From Oxytricha trifallax (Eukaryota; Ciliophora; Spirotrichea; Sporadotrichida; Oxytrichidae), in contig ARYC01018372.1 of NCBI GenBank assembly GCA_000711775.1, positions 32,724-96,723 of the forward strand: a stretch of DNA of 64,000 nt, in the 5' to 3' direction. Below, piece by piece: positions 12,391 to 25,197 of the stretch (position 1 is its first letter; each line of letters starts with the position of its first letter). A program made the position numbers and the translations under genes. The notes under the pieces are model-generated. The model saw nothing but the letters and a program-made list of their open reading frames with translations. It searched no databases and was not told the DNA's origin.

Positions 12391-12937
12391 TAAAACAAAA
12401 TAATAATTTTAAAGATGATTAAACATACAATCTCATACGTATGTACACATATAATTTATAAGTTGATAAGAAGTTTTAAATATATCGATAAATAACGAAA
12501 TTAAAAAGACAGATTTTAATTTAATTTGAGAGAGGCGATCGAGAGAATTGAAAATCGGTGAAAATGGGAAAAAATTCAAGATTTTATTTTCAAGCCATAC
12601 TTACACGTCTTATAGAGTTTGAGATGCTGATTTAGAATATATGGGGTTTATACCCTATTGTCCGATTAAGCTCAAAGTTTTACCATTCACCTTTATTGTG
12701 TATATTTACCTCCACATTTGAATTAATTTTCAATTTAATTAATTAATAATTAGTAATTTAATAATTAAACTTATAATGGAAATCAAAAAGTGACAAATTT
12801 GAAATCTAAATCCCTAAATGAGGTAAATAAGTGCCTTTAATTGTTTGGTATAGTTGGTGTCTTTTGGGTAGTAGAAAAAACTCAGGTTATATGTGAATTT
12901 ATTGTATAATTAATGAATATTGTGTGATTTAATTTAA

Positions 12938-14252
12938 ACGAATTTTATTTGCTTGTCTTTGATATACCTAATCTTGTTCTCTCAAGTGGCACAAGTATTT
13001 CATCTAATGTTTACCTTGGATAGTAGGCAACACTGATTATTATCATCTCTGCTATCTTTTTTATTTCCTTGCATACATTCTCTTATTTGATATGCTACTA
13101 AGCTTAACTGACTGGTTATTATCAAACTTTGTACCAAAGTAAGCCATATTTTCCATAACAATCTCTAAAATAATATCTCCGATTGTCCATACATCCCACT
13201 AAACAGAGTCATTTATCCATTTCTCTCTGACTGGGAAGTATCCAGGTGTCCCAAGAACCTTTGCTAAGGTTACTATCTCTTATCTCAATGCTCTATTGAA
13301 ATCTATAAAAATTACTTCTTAAAGGCAGAGGTTTATCATTACATATTTGAGCTTCAAATCTCTATGAACATAGCCAAGTTCATGTAACTCCTTGATGCCC
13401 TAAATCATATATGATAGAATATCATTCAAATCATCTGGTTATCTGTTATGATTTAAAAAAAATCTATGAGTCATTTCATATTTCTTAAGCCTTAATACGA
13501 TATAACCGTCACTTAAAGTGGCACCATTTAGTTTAAGCAAGTTCTTGCAATCTCTTTCTAAGCCTCTCTAAGAATTATATATTCGTTAGCAAACTTATTT
13601 TGGCTCTATTCATTCTTAAGTAGATATCTTTAAGGATACACTTTTTTTCTGAATAATCATCAATTACAATGAGTATAATTCATTAATTCATACAGTTTCT
13701 ATCTCTTGAGTCTATCCTGCTACTCTCTTAATGACTCAAAAGTACTAGACTTTCTCTTGGCAGGTATAAATTTTTAAGTTTCTTTATTTTGAATCAAGAA
13801 CTCACTTAGGTGATGCTTTTGCATGTGTTTCTTCACTTTTGCTGAATGGGTATAGGACTATATACAATTTGTGTATTAATACCTACCATCTACTTTATCG
13901 TGCTTAAAAAATATCTTCGATCTCCTAGAGTGTATCTCTTTGATGTGCCTCTTCAAGCTAGAATCAATTGAGAAGAAATTTAAGCAGCCGTCACATTAAA
14001 ATGTTTTAAATTTTCTATTAGTTGCTGTTTCTTATCTTCCTCAACCAATTCAACTTATGTTTAATCTTCCATCTCTACTCTCTTCTTCTTGTTTTAAACT
14101 AAAATTTTTAAGACCTCAGCTTCAAACTTTAGAGCTCTTAACTCTACCTATCATTGAATATAGATTACTTCTGGTTTCTTGGAGGACCTAAAGTTGAACT
14201 AAGATTATCCTGCTTCAAGAGAAACTGATTTGCGATTCAAGCTAGCCGCCAT
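12938..14252 (-). pseudogene. TBE-A zinc-finger/kinase gene (57-kDa type), degenerate
   Basis: Begins at an ATG at 14252 corresponding to MASNLNRKAV in TBE-B. C2H2 finger remnants lie at about 13800-14000 and the kinase region at about 13000-13700, colinear at the nucleotide level with TBE-B and TBE-F. Multiple frameshifts and TGA codons; no product expected. The original C-terminal stop is no longer recognisable. Confidence 0.8.
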
Positions 14253-14849
14253 GTTTAATTTAAATTTCAATATTTCAATTATTAAACTCCAATAACTTTC
14301 TCTGATTATAGTAACTTTGTTTAGGAGTAGACATTGTAACAACATGGTAGATTCTTAGGTGTTAGTAATCATATTTAAACTAAGTTTATAACAATATATT
14401 TTAGAATTTAATGCCTAATATTTTAAATCTTGGTACCAACTGAGAAATAATATAAGATGTTACTGGTACCAATTAGGTTTTAAACCATTTTGGAACTTTT
14501 CCATTAAATCTCATTAGTTTAAAACTAGGTACTAATTAAGTTTTGGTTCTAAAAAATTGGTAAATATTAATATTAAACGAATTTAGTACCAGTTCTAATT
14601 AAATTTAAACAAATTTAATAATAATTTAATGGAACTAAATTGATAAAAATGGAGCTCCATCTCAGCAGTTTGTTTCAGCTTCTGCAAAATTTCTTTACGT
14701 ATCTTTGCAAGGTTGAACTCCTATAAGATGCCCATATTTAATAGTAAGTTATTAAACAACAGACTCTTTTCATATCATCATTTAGTGTCTCCATCTTTGT
14801 TCCTCTTCCTATTTATGAATTTAAAATTATAATTTATAGACTTCTGAAT

Positions 14850-15564
14850 ATGAGGTTCAAGAAATGATTTGAAGATTCAGAAGTAAAGAAGATCTCTATC
14901 TATATCTAACTTAATATGGTAAGATAACTTGATGACTTTAAACTTATTGTATAGTTGGTTTATTCCTTACAACGATGGAAGGTACAAAAAATTCATTATT
15001 TTAAGCAATACTTTGTGAGGAGAAGTAAGCTTTTTAATATAAGGAGATTAAACTATTAGAAATTCCTAACTACCCTTAGATTTCAGTCACTAATCTTTAT
15101 GAAGATGCCATGAAAGATGATTAAGTTGTATTTTACATTCCAACCAAGAAACAACTCTCTAATAAATTACCATAGAGGAACTTTTTCTTTAGTGTTCTGG
15201 TACAATAAAAGAGGATTACAGAGAAATAGTAGAAGAAGCTCATAAGATTCGATATTCTATCTCTCTTGAAGTGGAACTTAAGAAGCATCCTTTATCTTTC
15301 AAATAAGCTTTTATATATAACTTTTTAGGAAAATCTAGCACTGGTATTAATCTTATGAAAGAGCATGCTAAGGTTCACTGAGATAGAAAATAGCAGAGAG
15401 TTCATAAAGTTAGCAAGAGACTTTATAATGAAATATAAAAGCCAGAAGATATGAACATAGATGCATTAGTTACCAGTAAGAGAAGAAATTGAGGGCTTAT
15501 AATGCCTTAAGAAGAAGAAAAGAAAGAGAAGACTAATCCTTTTAAGGGCCCATTTAATATGTGA
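14850..15564 (+). pseudogene. TBE-A 22-kDa-type gene, degenerate
   Basis: Aligns over its whole length with the TBE-B, C and D copies, including the segment homologous to LPTKKQLSNKLPERSFFFGV, the intron position (here with a mutated 5' site, ATAAGC instead of GTAAGC) and the conserved exon 2 ending in AATATGTGA. Several indels abolish the frame. Confidence 0.8.
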
Positions 15565-15570
15565 ACTATT

Positions 15571-16640
15571 TCATTCATTTAAGTCTAAGACTTATTAATA
15601 AATATTCATTATTCCTTTCCTTGCGCATATCGTAGTCATATCTTAATTCATCTCTTGCAGCTACTTTTTATTAAGTCTACTGTATCGATTGGTGAATCAT
15701 GCATTATATTATAATATATAACAGTAAATACTTGTAGTTAGTTTTGATTTAACTCCAGTAAAATTTAATTCCATTAAATAATGGGCTTTAAGGAACATTG
15801 TATACACGAGTTATGTTAAACTCTTCAAGAGCTTTCTTAGACTCCTTATTCTTATGAACGAAGAGGTTGACAACAAAAAGGATAATCTCTTAATCGTTTT
15901 ATTTATCTCTTAGATTATGCAAAAACTCAATATACTGTTCACGATTATTAGAGCGAGGATGAATGACATAATTTTCTAGGGCAGAATCTTTAATAATACC
16001 AACTATAATTGCGTGAGTTACAAACTTTACTTTTTAGTCATATACTTCTATGTTTTCATACTTTTTATACCATGACTTATTAATAAAAGTGTTTAATGTA
16101 AACACGGCTTCATCTGCATGTATGAACTTGATATTATTGTAAATTCCCCTCTGCATTTAATCATTAATATATAATTTAAATTAATACTTTAAAATGGCAC
16201 TGTAAAATCAACCACTCTCTTCAATCTGTTGACTTTCTAAAAGAGATTTAATTTTGTCTATAAATATTGGCTATAGTCTAAGTAGAGATACGCATGTCAG
16301 GAAACTTGCTATGAATTCACAACTCGCTAATCAAGTGGAAAGTCTGCTCAATACTTTAAATCTTCGAGTCGCAGATGTAGTCAATATGGTGCTGTGAAAA
16401 CTTTTATTTTCTTGCTGGATGTTTTCAGGAGCCTGAGTTAAAATGATAGATGACTAACAAGTAATAAAACCTAATATTTGAGGCACTCTTGCATAGAAAC
16501 TTTGCTAAAGCTGTATAATTCAGAACTGGTTTGACTTAGTCTATACTAATACTCGTCCCATACATAAGCTTAAGCAATAAATCTAAATGATTCTCATCAT
16601 AAATAGACCCGAAATTTAGCTAATTTCTATTTCGAATTTT
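15571..16640 (-). pseudogene. TBE-A transposase (42-kDa type), degenerate
   Basis: Colinear with the TBE-B transposase; terminal motif and TGA at 15571-15573. It shares with TBE-B and TBE-E an in-frame TGA at the same alignment position (here 16425-16427). Many further lesions; inactive. Confidence 0.8.
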
Positions 16641-16768
16641 ACAAATTGACTTAATTCTCTACTAACACTAATAAGACACCAACCATACCCTACAAAAAGC
16701 ACTTATAAACATCATTAAGTAGTTTTGAGGTTTCAAGTCTTGCTTGAGTATAGTGATGATTGGCACAT

Positions 16769-17836
16769 TCAATATAAAAAAATGACGCAGGTATAAGTCT
16801 TTAATTTATACATGAGAATCAATTTAGAATTATTACCAAGTTTCACGAATAAGTTAAATTACATAAGGGTTGGAATCATACAGTATTTTACTTAGATATG
16901 CTATTTTGTAAAGGCTGAAATTGAATTGATAAATACATAGTTAACCAAACCTAGAGCTTGCCTTGCATAATGTGAAAGTACTAATAAGAGAATTGATTTT
17001 AGTATAAGGGAGTCTTCAACTTGCACTAAATAGCCTGCATAATAACCTAAACAGCTAAAAAGAAAAGAGACGAGGCTTGGAATCTTAATCTAAATTTTCA
17101 TTATTTGTTATTAAATTCACAAGCAAAGAGAACAGGTTGAAGTTTATTTGCTGATCTTCTAAATTCTCAAAATTTTTTAAGAATGATAAAATTGACTAAG
17201 AATTGCCTGCCACTATATCTTAAAAAAATGACAGATCTTTAATGATATTTAGAATTTTTGAAATTATTGATTAACATCTCATGCCTGATGATCGCGCCAT
17301 ATTTAATAGAGAGTTGAGGTAAGTGGACTTAAATTTGTGTTTATTCGTTTTCAAAGCTTACATTAGTAGAAAAAATACATTACTTGACCTCTTCGAATGT
17401 TGCAGTAAAACCACGTGCCTTTAAAATTACAGATTTACTTTTGAGGTTGTTTTTTTTTTACTTTGGTTAATTGTTATTGATAAATTTTCTCACGACATTA
17501 TTAAAATCCTTAGTCTTATCAAAGCCTGCACAATTCTCCTACTTTAGCAGCAAACTTAAATTGAAGTTTATTAGTGCAGAAATTGCTTTGCACGATTAAT
17601 TTTAGCACTATCTTGTGCACTTTCATATTCAGATTTGATACCTTTGACTTTACCCGCTTTCTCAACATTTACATTAGCTAGTAAATTTTCAAAAATCTGA
17701 GGTAAGTTTTCTTGCTTTGGTGCCAACTCTGGTACCTATTATTCATTAATTGGTTCTAATTAGAAGGTAATATCAAAGATTTAAGCTTGCCATCTTTCTC
17801 ATTGTGAAGTTGAGGAGGGTCGATTTTAGAGGTCAT
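16769..17836 (-). pseudogene. Frameshifted alpha-helical protein gene; unidentified
   Basis: A minus-strand gene starting MTSKIDPPQLHNEKDGKLK at 17836 and ending at TGA 16769-16771, readable in the ciliate code but only through at least four frame changes. Blocks in order: an acidic N-terminal part, LPQIFENLLANVNVEKAGKV with GIKSEYESAQDSAKINRAKQ, a ~125-codon middle frame, then helical hydrophobic blocks (INFNLFSLLVNLITNNENL; LILKSILLLVLSHYARQALG). The alternating helices resemble HEAT/ARM-type repeats, but this is only an impression. It sits between TBE-A and the right inverted end of the 12443-18612 unit and is probably that unit's cargo. Confidence 0.5.
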
Positions 17837-18501
17837 CTAAAATCCAGGGTCTGGTTCATCTATTATATAGTAGATTTTAATGATCAATATGATTGGATTT
17901 TATTATTAATTAGCTGGATTATTAAAATCTCGAATTGATTATTGCAAAGTTACTGAGAGATTTTTCACACTTTAGTATATATCATCCGGATTTATTGCTA
18001 TCAATGAAAAAATACTTCAATTAGTAACTCTTTACTATTAATAATATAACTATTAGCGTTATGTTGTAAGGGGATGAGTTGTCCAAGAGATGTAATAATT
18101 TTTAGCAATTATGAAGCCCTAGCCAGAATAAAATTGCTTATTGAAAAAAGCGGTAATCCGAATTTTTTTTTCAAATTCAAGACCTTTTCCCGTCTATAAC
18201 TCAATAATGGCGAGTAGAAAAGTGAAGATTGGAATAGTTAGAAGTTAATGGCACTTAAAATAAAAAATTCGGGTCATAAGTTTGGACCTCTAAAAATGGC
18301 TTCTAGTTTAGCCAAAAAACCTGGCATTAACGGTTCAGATCAGTATGATAGTATACAATCTTGAAAAATTTCATGAACCACTCTGACAAACTTTTAGATT
18401 TTTGATTGATTTGAACTTAGAATATAAAATCACACTTAACTCATCAAACTAACCATGTAATTATCAAACTATGTAAGTGCAAAATATTCTCAACCCTTCT
18501 T
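17837..18501. other. Non-coding stretch inside the TIR unit
   Basis: No TGA-free frame longer than ~60 codons with protein-like composition; no inverted repeats seen. Confidence 0.45.
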
Positions 18502-18612
18502 CTTCAATTCTCTCGATCTCCTCCCTCAAATTAAGTTACAATCTGTCCTTTTGATTTCGTTATTTATCAATATATTTAAAGAAATTTTTATAAACTTATA
18601 AATTTTTTGTGC

Positions 18613-20436
18613 AAATCTAGACTGAGAAATATTTGAATTTAATTTTATATTGAAATAGAAATATTCTTTTTGCAAGCTGCTTCGCTAATCGTAGTCTGTC
18701 AAAAATTACATTAATCTTATTTTTCGATTCTTAAAATCTTTTAAAAATTAAATTTTAAAAATGGAGATGATTTTAACTTTTAATTTTTAGTTAAATTGTT
18801 GAGTATAATCATTAGGAGCATATCTTAATAGATTTATTATAATTAATCTATTTCTTGAGAACTTAAAAGCTATATAAAGCGTTAAGAGTAAGTTTAAACA
18901 CAATTTTGTAAATTATATCGTTATTAATGGCTTCATTTATAAATGTTAAAATTATAAAATACATTATTAATTAATTTTTAAAAAGTAGATATTTACAGAT
19001 TATGGTGAATCCCTTATAAAATCTGAAATTGAATGAGGCAATTTGCAGAAAATATTCATTTCCTCAAAAGTTAGAAGCAAAAAGAATTCATTATATTAAT
19101 AGAAAAATTTATCAAGGTGAAAAAAATATAATAAAAATGCATAAATTTTGATAATATAATTTATGAAAAGTGAAAAATTAGGCTATTTTTATGTAGGTGC
19201 AAATGGGAATCTTTCTTCGTAAAAAAGCGAATTAAAGGATCAAAGTAGTTAAAGATATAATTGTAACAATGGTAATCATGATTAAAATTATACTTCTCTA
19301 AGACCCAAAAATCTTGGAGGCAAAAAGGAAAGAACTATAGAATATAGAAATTATTTACATATTCTCATAATAACATCAAACCATGTTTGATTTTACTAAA
19401 AAATATTAAATGTAAGTTTTATTAAAGCCATTCTAAATATAAAAAGCTTGCTTATTATTTCTTCCGAGAATATGTTTACTTTTATAATCAATATATTTAT
19501 TTTTTTCTGAAAGAGCTAAGGCAACGCAACAGTAATTGAGAATTAACTAACTATATAAGGAGTTTTTAATATTAAACAAGCAACAATAATTGAAGCAATA
19601 AAATAATTGTATCAACACTATTATAAACTCTCACCCAATAAATAAAAATAGCGTCCACAACATTAACTTATCACAATCCCTATTTAATAGTGTAAGAATT
19701 GGAACTAGGAGCCATTCTTTATTCTAACTACCAAATATGTTAAAAAATCAATAATATCATGCATACCATTCTCAAGAAAGGCTTAAAAATCAAGACTCTT
19801 CTTTCATCAATTAGAAAGATAGCTTAATGAGAATTAAAACCACATTATCAATCATAAATCTATGATTATAATAAATTAGCACAAATAAATACATAACATT
19901 GTATATTAATACAATCATTAATTGTTATTAAAATGATAATAAAGCAAACAAATATAACAATTGAATATATGAAAAAGTAAACACAATTTATTCCTAAATA
20001 TTAATAAAATGTTATTGCAAGTTTTTTGTACATGTTACAGCATATAAAAACTAATATTTTGCCTATTCTTAAAACGAAAGTAGTAAAATCAGTACCTTTG
20101 AATTTCCATAGTATTATCTAAATTTTCAAATATATCTAAATTCTCCTAATAATTCTAACAAATTTAAATCCATTTTATCACTTCGTTCAATTATAATCAT
20201 ATTGGGAAAATTGAGAAATTTTTACATCAAAACTACTCAATTAAATTCAAGTTTCTTTTACTATTTGCATATAAAGTTAAAAGTTTTAGTTATTTCATTT
20301 TATTGGCGCTACTATAATATAAATTAATTTGCGTATTTATTTTTAAAGACATTGATTTATTAAAGAAAAAACTATTTTTACTTATTTGTTTTCTGTTTTA
20401 TCGATATCTCCACAAATAAACAAATTAAAGATCGTT
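18613..20436. other. AT-rich DNA, nothing recognised
   Basis: Low complexity, very AT-rich; no gene, RNA or repeat with clear borders. Confidence 0.55.
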
Positions 20437-21500
20437 ATCTGATCATGACTCCAACCATAGTCAAGACTATCGCAACACACTGATGCTTAGTGCAGTGAGT
20501 AGGTTAACTTTAAATCATGCTTGGGTTGAAAGCAATTAAGTAGTAGAGAGAGGGAGTCTCTACTAAAGAAAGAATCTTAAACTTACGATTGCTGGCGTTA
20601 CAGATTTAATAAGACTCTGCTGTTCCAGAAAACAAAATAAAGAAGCAATCGAGGTATTTCTTCTTTAAGCATGAGGGTAACTGCGAAAAATCAATAGTTA
20701 TCACCATGTTGCGATAATTAGAATAGATGTTCTCTTATTCGACCGCTCAAATTAATGAAATTTAATTGCAAAGACTTACACAAGATATGCTTAAGAAAAA
20801 TACCTTCATCAAGCTCAATCATTAAATAGTATCAAGACAGCCAGAGTAATTCATTAGGATAAATATCTTATCATGCAGGAAAATCATGTACAATTCGTGC
20901 AGCTATAATATTATCAAAATAGATTCAAAATGGGGAAATTGTAAAAATAAAATTTAAATTAAATTAATTAAAATAGCCTCAAATTTGCATGAGGTTTAAA
21001 TAGAATTTGATTTAGTAAGTATCCAAAAATGCCTGTATAAAATGGCCGTTACTATGCACCAACTTCAATTAAAAGTTGGAAAGATCGAATCCTCCTTTGG
21101 AATTTCTTTTATTTTTAATAGATAATTATTTTGGATTTACATTGAAATAAAAATAAAAGAAATTCCAAAGTAGGATTTGATCTTTACAACTTTTAATTGA
21201 AGTTGGTGCATAGTAACGGCCATTTTATACAAACATTTTTGGATACTTACTAAATCAAATTCTATTTAAACCTCATGCAAATTTGTGGCTGTTTTAATTA
21301 ATTAAATTTTAATTTTAATTTTATTTTTACAATTTCCCCATTTTGTATCTATTTTGATAATAATAGATTTTGTAGCATCTGAATGTCCTATTTTTTCAGG
21401 ATCCTTACCAGTATAACATATGCTCTCGATAAATATACTTTCATTTTTAACAAGTGCTGCAATCACAATTTCATGCTACTGCCAGTATCAATAAACTAAG
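20437..21500 (+). pseudogene. Gene fragment split by a MITE; unidentified
   Basis: From 20437 the plus strand is GC-richer and open in two successive frames: the first reads through a Leu/Arg-rich part, the second contains NCEKSIVITMLRQLEQMFSY and STAQINEIQLQRLTQDMLKK. In a third frame just left of the MITE the string HAGKSCTIRAAI resembles a degenerate P-loop. Coding-like sequence resumes after the MITE (21361-21500). Joining across the MITE with one copy of TAATA continues that third frame, so the MITE probably landed in an already damaged gene. Confidence 0.4.
20911..21360. mobile_element. 450-bp foldback MITE, TAATA duplication
   Basis: Ends TTATCAAAATAGAT / complement; arms of ~200 bp are nearly perfect reverse complements (inner marker AACTTCAATTAAAAGTTG and its complement) around a ~50-bp AT centre. 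Flanked by TAATA on both sides (20906-20910, 21361-21365), read as a 5-bp target duplication; a TA duplication cannot be excluded in such AT-rich DNA. Confidence 0.8.
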
Positions 21501-22249
21501 TATAATAATTTGGTTTTTTGGTAATTAAAGAAGTAAATACAGAAATGTTTATAATTAATTCTTAAATATGAAAGTAAGTTTACTAATAATAATCAGAAAT
21601 CTCAAATGTCAGATATAAATAAATAATAAATAATTTCAGTTCTAAATTTTTTTCTTTCAACAATCACTCATATTTTTATGCTTATACTTAATTGATGTAG
21701 AGGTTTAGAATAAAAATAGATATATTTTGAATTTTTATTAATTTTTTAGTAAAGTTTAGTATAAATTAAAGTGAATTTTAATATACTTCTGTTCTTTTTA
21801 TAATTCAAATTATAGAATCCTGATTTATTATTGTTTATTTAGTGAAATTAAGCAATTTAATTAAAATTAACAGTAGATAACGATAATCAAAACTAATTAA
21901 ATTCTACTGCCTATTAAATTATAAAAATAAGAGTAAAACGAACATAAACTATTCAGTATAATCATAATGGAAAATGTTATATGATAAAATTTTAATTAGG
22001 ATTTGTAAACTCAATCATCATTAAAGTGGAGTAAATGCAAAAACAAATTAGAGTAAAAGATTAAAAAATTTGTTATTTTTGCCTCGCTTTTACTTTATTA
22101 TCATCTAATGATTAAGTATCAATAATTGCTTATAAAACTAATAAAATATAAATGAATTGAATAACTCTAAATGTAATGACTTATGTAGCCTATTTATATA
22201 TTTCTTAAATTTGAATAATCAAAAAATATAATGATAATTGCTCTTTTAA
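21501..22249. other. AT-rich spacer
   Basis: No supported feature. Confidence 0.5.
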
Positions 22250-22450
22250 TTAGCTCTAAGAAATAGCTGGAGTTCTAAGCGCAGGCCCAAATACACATAT
22301 ATTAGCTCACTGTTGCATTTACGTGTTCCTTGCCTCGAGAATATATTTTTGCTGAGCAGATCAACGAACGATGGGATTCTTACAGGGCTCCTGAGTCACT
22401 ATACTTGTATGTCCTGAGAATCAATCTAACCACGGAATTCATCTGGATAA
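22250..22450. other. 200-bp GC-rich island, possible MDS fragment
   Basis: GC content rises sharply with abrupt edges in an otherwise >80% AT region. Both strands have TGA-free stretches of ~60 codons (minus strand includes FVDLLSKNIFSRQGTRKCNS). Size and abruptness fit a single MAC-destined segment of a scrambled or dispersed gene. Confidence 0.35.
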
Positions 22451-23324
22451 TTTAATTTGAAAGTTATATTAGTTTAGAACTTAATTTCTTATAATTAATT
22501 AAAGACCATAATTACACTTGACTTTTAACTCAAAATAATGATTAAAATTAAATTATAAAAAACTTAGAATTATAGTAATGGAGTTATCAAGATTTTCTGT
22601 AAAAAGTGAATTGTATAAATATTTATTTCAAATATATACAAAGAGGATAATAGTATATTGAGAATAATCAAGAATTTAATTATAGTCATAATTTTATAAA
22701 TTTTTCCTTAATATAAAAAAGTATATACATACAAGAATTGATGTTTGTTTGAATTAGTTTTAGTACAATTAGGTTTTAAATTAATATACTTACTCGTAAT
22801 AAGTTTTAAATACACTTAAGTAATTAACAATAATTTATTTAGCAAAAGCTACTATCTTTTATTCAAAATAATAGTCAGTTTACAAATATTTCTGTTCTAT
22901 ATATTCTACCTATCTAGAATCCTGATTATTTTAACTTTTGTATAGTTAGTCTATAATATGTAACTTTTATTAATGATTTTATTTTTAAAATAGTAGCATT
23001 TAATTATTTCTGATTGTCATTAATTTTAATATATATATTTAAGTTAATCTAATATTTATATATATATGAGTTAGATTAATAAAAATATAAATTAATAAAA
23101 ACAACAAAGTTAAAAAATCACACAATAAACACTTCAAAAAGTGGAGCAAAAGTACCAAATTTTTCTTACTTTTGCCCACTTGTTCGCCAATATTACTATC
23201 ACTCATTAATAATTCATTATAATAAACCTGTCTTATTCAATGTTTAGCTATAATTTATATTTAAATATTATAAATATTTATTTCTATAATTTGCCAAATA
23301 AATTAATATGTATAAGTCTATCGC
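22451..23324. other. AT-rich spacer
   Basis: No supported feature. Confidence 0.5.
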
Positions 23325-23850
23325 AAGCTTTTTACACCATCAGAATAAGCAAGTACCCTTGGGCAAAGAAGTAGCATACAAAGTATTGGACATCATAAAC
23401 GCCAATTAAAAAAGGAAAATCCTCTCCCCCTAGGTGATTTATACTAACGAAACTTGAAACAAGCGAGTTTAGGTCGAGAACTTGAAACAAGCATATGGCA
23501 AAGACGAGACATTTGTCAGTGAGAAGTGTCCACAGTTCAGAGACTATCACGACTAGGAAGTCTACAATGGTGCTCACTCAAGACAGGAAAAAAGCAAGTT
23601 ATGTGACTGTGATGCCTTAGAAAGCAGTTCTTAATACTCTAAAGGGTACAGCTATATTGGAAACTTCCAGGTTATTGCTGTTCAGCAGTATGAAGAGGAA
23701 TGACTCGAGCAGAAGGATGATTAGAGCATGATCGAGTAAAATGTGGAGCAGCTTAAGCACGGTAAAATTCTTGATGACTATTAAAATGAGGCTAGAATTC
23801 CACTTGCCTAGATAGGTGATACCTTACAAACAGCTTCAAGACTCAAGATT
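23325..23850 (+). pseudogene. Gln/Glu-rich coding island with two in-frame TGA; unidentified
   Basis: One plus-strand frame runs from about 23335 to beyond 23850 in register (~170 codons) and is interrupted only by TGA at 23455-23457 and 23701-23703. It reads as a hydrophilic protein (YGKDETFVSEKCPQFRDYHD; later MIEQNVEQLKHGKILDDY) using several TAA/TAG Gln codons. GC is higher than in the flanks. It could be a pseudogene, a MAC-destined segment with undetected junctions, or a case where TGA is read as sense. The 81-codon minus-strand frame here is a shadow. Confidence 0.5.
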
Positions 23851-25197
23851 AAATATATAAATTTAAGTATTTTATTTATTATTGATTAATTTTACATCCA
23901 AAAAATCTGATTAAATTTTACAATTGGGTTATATTTATCTTTTTTATTTATTTCTATATTTAATGATTAGCTTTTCTAGTTATATTTTATGATTTTTAGA
24001 TAAAATCATTATTTATTTGGCAAGAAAAGTTCTCAATTTTTTAATTTGCATAAATTAAAATTATATCTTTATTATAAAACAAATTATATCCTCTAATTTT
24101 AATTTTTCCTCTTTTTATTATTATAATAGCATGATTTATAACTAAATATTAAAGTGTTAAAATAAGTTGTTAACTATATATTAATATAGAAAAATGTCCA
24201 TCTCTTAATTATCCACAAAAAATAAGATATTAATTTTGGTATTTTTAGTATGGGAGTCTATTTATGTATTCTTAATAACATTATAATTTAGAAATTTTTA
24301 CTAACATTTAATTAATAAGTCAAAATATTAAAGCTTAGCACTTTATATGTTTTAATATGATTTATAGATTTAAATTTCCATCAAATATCCTAATGAAAAT
24401 GTATTTTAACATACCAGAGAGAAGTAAGTGTTGCTTATAAAGTTTTAATCTAAAATTACCACAGTTATCACAATTGAAACTTCAAACATAAACTTTAATA
24501 AAAAATAATGGTACCATAATAAAGTTGTCTCAATAACTTAAGCAATTTAATTAAAGCCCGCTTAAAATGGAAAATTAAGGAATAAATCCTTGATAATAAA
24601 CATGAGTTAAGATCTCTGCTATATTTTCATTTTCTGCTGTTTTATCTTTAAAATAAGACATTAAGAATATTGACTTTAGATTTTAAAAGATGTTTGTAAT
24701 AAAATGTTATGAAATTAATAATTCTTAGTATAGAGAATTCATTCAGTTAAAAGAAGAAATCAAATGATACTAAAGGCTGCATTAATTCTTAGAAATATAG
24801 TTGTTATTGTATATATAGTTATTCATTATTCACTGAAATAATAAAACTAACAAATAATTGAATGGTAAACTCATAATGAATTTATGTAATATGCTTAGAG
24901 ATACTGTTAATTGTTTTTCTTGCATATTTACTCCTGTCCACAATTTCAAATATTAATCATATATAAATATTTATAAATATTGATGTTTTATTAATGAATT
25001 TGTTATTCACTCTATCTTACAAAACAAATCATAAGGTTTTATCAATAAATTATATATTCCCTTTTAAATAGGGTCTTATTCTAATTAGAAACTGTGACTT
25101 ATAAAAAGAATTGTATAAGATTTATTTATTTTCCGATAAAAATAACCATATTAATATTCTTTTTTATTTTAAATTAAGCAAAATTAAATGCGAATAA
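23851..25197. other. AT-rich spacer
   Basis: No supported feature. Confidence 0.5.

Larger units (their letters stand above)
12797..16735. mobile_element. TBE-A, old decayed telomere-bearing element
   Basis: Both ends are degenerate versions of the CAAAACCCCAAAACCCC telomeric terminus followed by the family's subterminal sequence (left AAATGAGGTAAATAAGTGCC, right GCACTTATAAACATCATTAA). Gene order matches the other copies: kinase gene (-) at the left, 22-kDa gene (+) in the middle, transposase (-) at the right. About 3.94 kb with many indels, clearly the oldest TBE here. Confidence 0.9.
12443..18612. mobile_element. ~6.2-kb unit with ~110-bp inverted ends, holding TBE-A and a gene
   Basis: 12443-12551 and 18502-18612 are reverse complements over ~110 bp (shared core TTGATAAATAACGAAAT or close variants, then GAGATCGAGAGAATTGA). 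They bracket a decayed TBE and one frameshifted gene. Without TBE-A the unit would be ~2.2 kb. The likely reading is a TIR transposon carrying a gene, later hit by a TBE. The alternative is two independent MITEs that happen to be inverted. No clear target duplication was found. Confidence 0.5.

Noticed and set aside
20911..21360. Continuous plus-strand frame running through the MITE as one protein
   Set aside because: The MITE borders with TAATA duplications are clear; openness through it is a by-product of few TGA triplets.
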